Position numbers and translations under genes: made by a program. Shown one piece after another: positions 34,551 to 37,246 of a stretch of 37,246 nt of DNA. The notes beneath the pieces were generated by a model. It worked only from the letters and a program-made list of their open reading frames with translations, made no database searches and was not told the origin of the DNA. Source of the DNA: Caldilineaceae bacterium (lineage in GTDB: Bacteria; Chloroflexota; Anaerolineae; Caldilineales; Caldilineaceae); assembly GCA_019637695.1 (NCBI GenBank), contig JAHBVG010000074.1, positions 1 through 37,246 of the forward strand. Reading direction: 5' to 3'. The stretch's first letter is position 1. Each line of letters starts with the position of its first letter.

Positions 34551-35645
34551 ATGACACCCGAATTGATGACATTTTCGAACGAGTTAAACCCTACCAATCC
34601 ACACATCCTCCTGGTTGACGATGAACCCGATACCCTTCAACTGATCCGCAAGATTCTACAGGCCGATGGGTTCGAGATCGCGCTGGCGACCAATGGTCTC
34701 GAAGCGCTGGCTTACGTCGAGCAACATGCGCCGGATCTCCTGCTGCTTGACGTTGTCATGCCTCAGATGGATGGCATGGCTGTGTTAAAAGAGCTACGCA
34801 AGCGAGATCGCATCACCGGGGTGATCATGGTCAGTGCGCTTTCATCAGAACAACTGGTTGTGCAAGCCATGCTGGATGGGGCTGACGATTTTGTTGGTAA
34901 ACCCTTTACGCTGAAGACCATTCGTGTACGCATTCGTCAGGCGCTGGAAAAGAGTCGGTTGCGTCGCGAGAACTTGAAGCTTCAGCACGAACTCCAGATT
35001 GCCCATGACAAAATTCGAGCCTTATTTAATCGCTATATGGCGGCGCCTGTGGTGGAAAGGTTGCTCTCAAGCCCTACACTCCCCAGTTTGGGCGGGGAAC
35101 GCCAGACAACAACTGTGCTTTTCGTGGACCTGTGCGATTACAGTTCGCTTTCGCACAATTTAGAACCGGATCGGGTGTTACAGATCCTCAATGAGCATTT
35201 AGGATTGGTAACCAATGCGATCCTACAAGAAGAGGGCACCATGGACAAGTTCATTGGCGACGGCGTCATGGCGCTCTTCAACGCGCCGGTCCCTCAAGCA
35301 GATCATGCGTTGCGCGCGGCGCGGAGTGCTATCACTATTCGCGATAGTGTGATCGAATGGGGCAGATCTCATTCGCCAGCGCTCAACATTCGCATTGGCA
35401 TCCATACCGGCGAAACCCTGGTTGGCAACATTGGCACACACGAATTTATGAACTATACCGCCATCGGCGACACAGTCAACGTCGCCAAACGTCTGCAAGA
35501 AGAAAGCGCTGATAACGCCATTGTCATCAGCGCTACAACAGCCGAACTGCTGCCCGAATCTTTTCAGTTTACCAGGCTGGGTGAGCGAATAGTCAAAGGA
35601 CGCCAGACGCCCATTGCACTTTACAGCCTCAACGGTCTAACGTGA
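34551..35645 (+). CDS. Response regulator fused to class III adenylate cyclase
   Basis: This 364-residue protein has a receiver domain at about 17-135 (acidic pair D23-D24, phospho-acceptor D67, S95, K117), a helical linker (about 136-180) and a class III cyclase domain (about 187-360). The cyclase has metal aspartates D193 and D237, adenine-selecting K233 and D307, and transition-state N310 and R314 (NVAKR). All catalytic residues are present, and K/D specificity predicts ATP to cAMP. Activity is presumably controlled by phosphorylation from a histidine kinase not encoded here. The start at 34551 lacks a clear ribosome binding site; ATG 34566 is possible. Confidence 0.92.
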   Translation: MTPELMTFSNELNPTNPHILLVDDEPDTLQLIRKILQADGFEIALATNGLEALAYVEQHAPDLLLLDVVMPQMDGMAVLKELRKRDRITGVIMVSALSSEQLVVQAMLDGADDFVGKPFTLKTIRVRIRQALEKSRLRRENLKLQHELQIAHDKIRALFNRYMAAPVVERLLSSPTLPSLGGERQTTTVLFVDLCDYSSLSHNLEPDRVLQILNEHLGLVTNAILQEEGTMDKFIGDGVMALFNAPVPQADHALRAARSAITIRDSVIEWGRSHSPALNIRIGIHTGETLVGNIGTHEFMNYTAIGDTVNVAKRLQEESADNAIVISATTAELLPESFQFTRLGERIVKGRQTPIALYSLNGLT

Positions 35646-35651
35646 TCCTTC

Positions 35652-36344
35652 TCAGGATAGAGGGGATGGATTCGAACCCGTGGAGACCGGTTCAAGCAGG
35701 GCATTGGCAACAATTTGCAGTGAACGTCCATCGGTTACCAACGCACGATGATAGGGTAGCATCAGACGTTGGTGTTGCCCAACAGAAGTGACCGAACTCG
35801 AAGAAGGGACAATTGTCAGATCAAGCGGCGTCCAGATCGAGATGAACCTGATTTGAGCAAGCTTCTCTTCATCCTGCGCCAGGTCCAAGAGAAAGGGGCT
35901 ACGCGGGCGCATTTGCAGCACACCAGGGCGGCGGCTGTAGTAGGCCATCCACGTTCCCCTATGCGGCGACCCCAAGGTGATAAAATGATCCGCACGCGCC
36001 AGACCGCCCAGGCGTTGTAAGTAATAGCGGAGTACAATTCCCCCCATGCTAAACCCCACAAAATCGAGCAACTGCTCCGGCGCGAAGGTAGTTTCTACGT
36101 AGGCGGCCACCTGTTCTGCCAGTTGATTGAGCGGCAACCGGCCATCGCTAGGCTGTAAACTCAACGCGTGGACATCGAAATGCTGCCTTTGTAAATATCG
36201 AATCAACTGCTGGAAGACACGCGAGTTGTCACGATACCCAGGCACTAAGATCACCGGATGAATGGGGTTTGGGCGTACTGGCTCCGCTTTGGCCGGTAAT
36301 AACCAGGCAGTGCGATCCCTAAGGTTGAAACTGAAATTGAACAT
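35652..36344 (-). CDS. Alpha/beta hydrolase (lipase-like)
   Basis: This 230-residue hydrolase has the oxyanion segment VILVPGY (31-37), nucleophile elbow GFSMGG with S99, D175 (TPLDLTIVP) and H199 (LPYHRAL). The pattern matches PGAP1-like lipases and acyltransferases. No signal peptide is seen with this start. ATG 36344 is chosen because GGGAG lies 4-5 bases upstream; an ATG 69 bases earlier would add a hydrophobic leader without a ribosome binding site. The stop is 6 bases from the convergent cyclase stop. Confidence 0.87.
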   Translation of the reverse strand: MFNFSFNLRDRTAWLLPAKAEPVRPNPIHPVILVPGYRDNSRVFQQLIRYLQRQHFDVHALSLQPSDGRLPLNQLAEQVAAYVETTFAPEQLLDFVGFSMGGIVLRYYLQRLGGLARADHFITLGSPHRGTWMAYYSRRPGVLQMRPRSPFLLDLAQDEEKLAQIRFISIWTPLDLTIVPSSSSVTSVGQHQRLMLPYHRALVTDGRSLQIVANALLEPVSTGSNPSPLS

Positions 36345-36522
36345 GTCGCTCCCATAAAATCGATCAACAGCATATACACACAAAATGACTAGAAGATGCG
36401 CGGATTCATGCACCTATGCTAGTGGATAGGGGAAAACCTGGACTTTTCTCCGATAGCCGAGAGGGGCAGGCATCCGTTAAAATAGAATCGAGGGACCATT
36501 CTTTTCAACGACGAGGAGAATT

Positions 36523-37077
36523 ATGCCCTATTTTATCTCAAAGGAGAGAGTTATGACCATAAAGAAACGGATTCTAATCCCCCTGGATGGATCACCGTTT
36601 AGTCTGCAAATCCTCGAATCGGTTCAGGAATTTCTTCCCCCCAGCGAGAATAAGTTGATCCTCCTCCGGGTCGAAGCGGATACAATGGGTCTTGTGGCCG
36701 GGCCTGCTCAACCGACTGTCGGGGCTGGCGTAGGCTACACACCCATCTATTCAAGCCATCAAGATGCGCTACGCGCCCATCATCCTATCTACGCAACCCA
36801 AGAAGAAGAAAGCAAATCGGCTGAGGTTCGCAATACATTACAACAGATCATGGATTTCCTGGAAGATGCGGGCTACGAGGTCGATTGGGCTGTACGCTTT
36901 GGAGAACCCGTCGAAGAGATCGTAAACTATATCGATTCTATCCCAGTCGACATGGTGGCAATGACCACGCATGGACGCACAGGCTTGTCAAGGCTCATCT
37001 TTGGCAGCGTTGCATCCGAACTGGTACGCCGTCTGCGAGTACCTATCTTGCTTTTACGCCCTATCCGCAAATCATAG
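36523..37077 (+). CDS. Universal stress protein (UspA family)
   Basis: This 184-residue single Usp domain has KKRILIPLDGSPFSLQ at the N-terminus, a long central insertion at about 50-95, DMVAMTTHGRTGLSRLIFGSVASELVRR with the ATP-binding glycine loop, and VPILLLRP at the end. It probably binds ATP and acts in stress adaptation. Two starts both have good ribosome binding sites: ATG 36523 (GGAG) and ATG 36553 (AAGGAG). The second matches the usual Usp N-terminus. A terminator follows. Confidence 0.9.
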   Translation: MPYFISKERVMTIKKRILIPLDGSPFSLQILESVQEFLPPSENKLILLRVEADTMGLVAGPAQPTVGAGVGYTPIYSSHQDALRAHHPIYATQEEESKSAEVRNTLQQIMDFLEDAGYEVDWAVRFGEPVEEIVNYIDSIPVDMVAMTTHGRTGLSRLIFGSVASELVRRLRVPILLLRPIRKS

Positions 37078-37111
37078 GGCATCGGGCTGATATCTAGAAA
37101 AGAGTACATGA

Positions 37112-37143
37112 AAACCCGACAGCGTGTCCATCCTGTCGGGTTT
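37112..37143. terminator. Bidirectional rho-independent terminator
   Basis: AAACCCGACAG (37112-37122) and CTGTCGGGTTT (37133-37143) form a perfect 11-bp stem with a 10-base loop. On the plus strand the stem ends in GGGTTT and is followed by CATATTT; on the minus strand it is followed by TTC. It lies between the convergent stress protein gene and the partial gene at the edge. Confidence 0.8.
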
Positions 37144-37166
37144 CATATTTGCCCGCTGCGATCTCC

Positions 37167-37246
37167 TCATTTATGCTCACCATTCCTAATCAGAAATGGG
37201 AAGTAATACTTCAAATCCTCAGTTGGTTCATCGCCAATCTCAATCT
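37167..37246 (-). CDS. 3' end of a gene entering from the right edge (partial)
   Basis: On the minus strand one frame is open from the edge to a TGA at 37169-37167 and reads IEIGDEPTEDLKYYFPFLIR, then NGEHK. The composition looks like a genuine soluble C-terminus, and the terminator lies just beyond it. Too short to identify. Confidence 0.5.
   Translation of the reverse strand, partial: IEIGDEPTEDLKYYFPFLIRNGEHK

Overview
The window (about 57% GC by eye, densely coded on both strands) looks like a chromosome segment of a filamentous-type Chloroflexota bacterium, probably Anaerolineae or Caldilineae. That placement is inference. It rests on AfsR-like BTAD/STAND regulators, a Uma2 nuclease, an XRE regulator with an MmyB-like domain, a compact CcmABCD set, and L,D-transpeptidases. 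No rRNA, tRNA, CRISPR array, IS element or phage module was seen.

Layout. (1) 1-5307, plus strand: a cytochrome c maturation operon. It has a membrane-anchored diheme c-type protein, CcmA, CcmB, CcmC, a small CcmD-like protein and a CcdA whose first transmembrane segment sits at the C-terminus, so the order looks circularly permuted. A CxxC glutaredoxin-like protein and a DUF2085 membrane protein follow. (2) 6133-8256, minus: a TVP38-like membrane protein and a GT28/MGDG-synthase-like glycosyltransferase whose 3' end runs 249 bp antisense into the DUF2085 gene. (3) 8295-10973, plus: an XRE regulator, a YhcH-family protein and a UroD-family protein. (4) 11023-17034: enoyl-CoA hydratase, Uma2, a CoA-transferase, an unrecognised 495-residue protein, a short-chain dehydrogenase and a small unknown protein. 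(5) 17347-22637: two convergent paralogous BTAD-STAND regulators, one with a full TPR tail and one that stops inside its TPR region. (6) 23023-27882: a uronate-dehydrogenase-like protein, a 116-residue unknown protein and a GH127-type beta-L-arabinofuranosidase, then a nitroreductase and an aldo/keto reductase on the other strand. (7) 28110-30348: a small membrane protein and an ABC-2 exporter. (8) 30568-32449: two tandem L,D-transpeptidases, the first with three LysM domains. (9) 32584-37246: a short-chain dehydrogenase, a GAF protein divergent from a response regulator-adenylate cyclase fusion, a lipase-like hydrolase, a universal stress protein and the 3' end of one more gene.

Two signals stand out. 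The first is the permuted CcdA inside an otherwise orthodox operon. The second is a set of short tandem repeats with a strict 7-bp period. They lie at 9880, 12445, 20347, 23810, 26123 and 30349, with a degenerate copy near 15736. The unit sequence differs from place to place, but nearly every array begins within about a dozen bases of a stop codon or overlaps one. They resemble the heptanucleotide STRRs of heterocystous cyanobacteria. At the convergent regulator pair the array lies inside both reading frames, where the shorter regulator loses its TPR tail.
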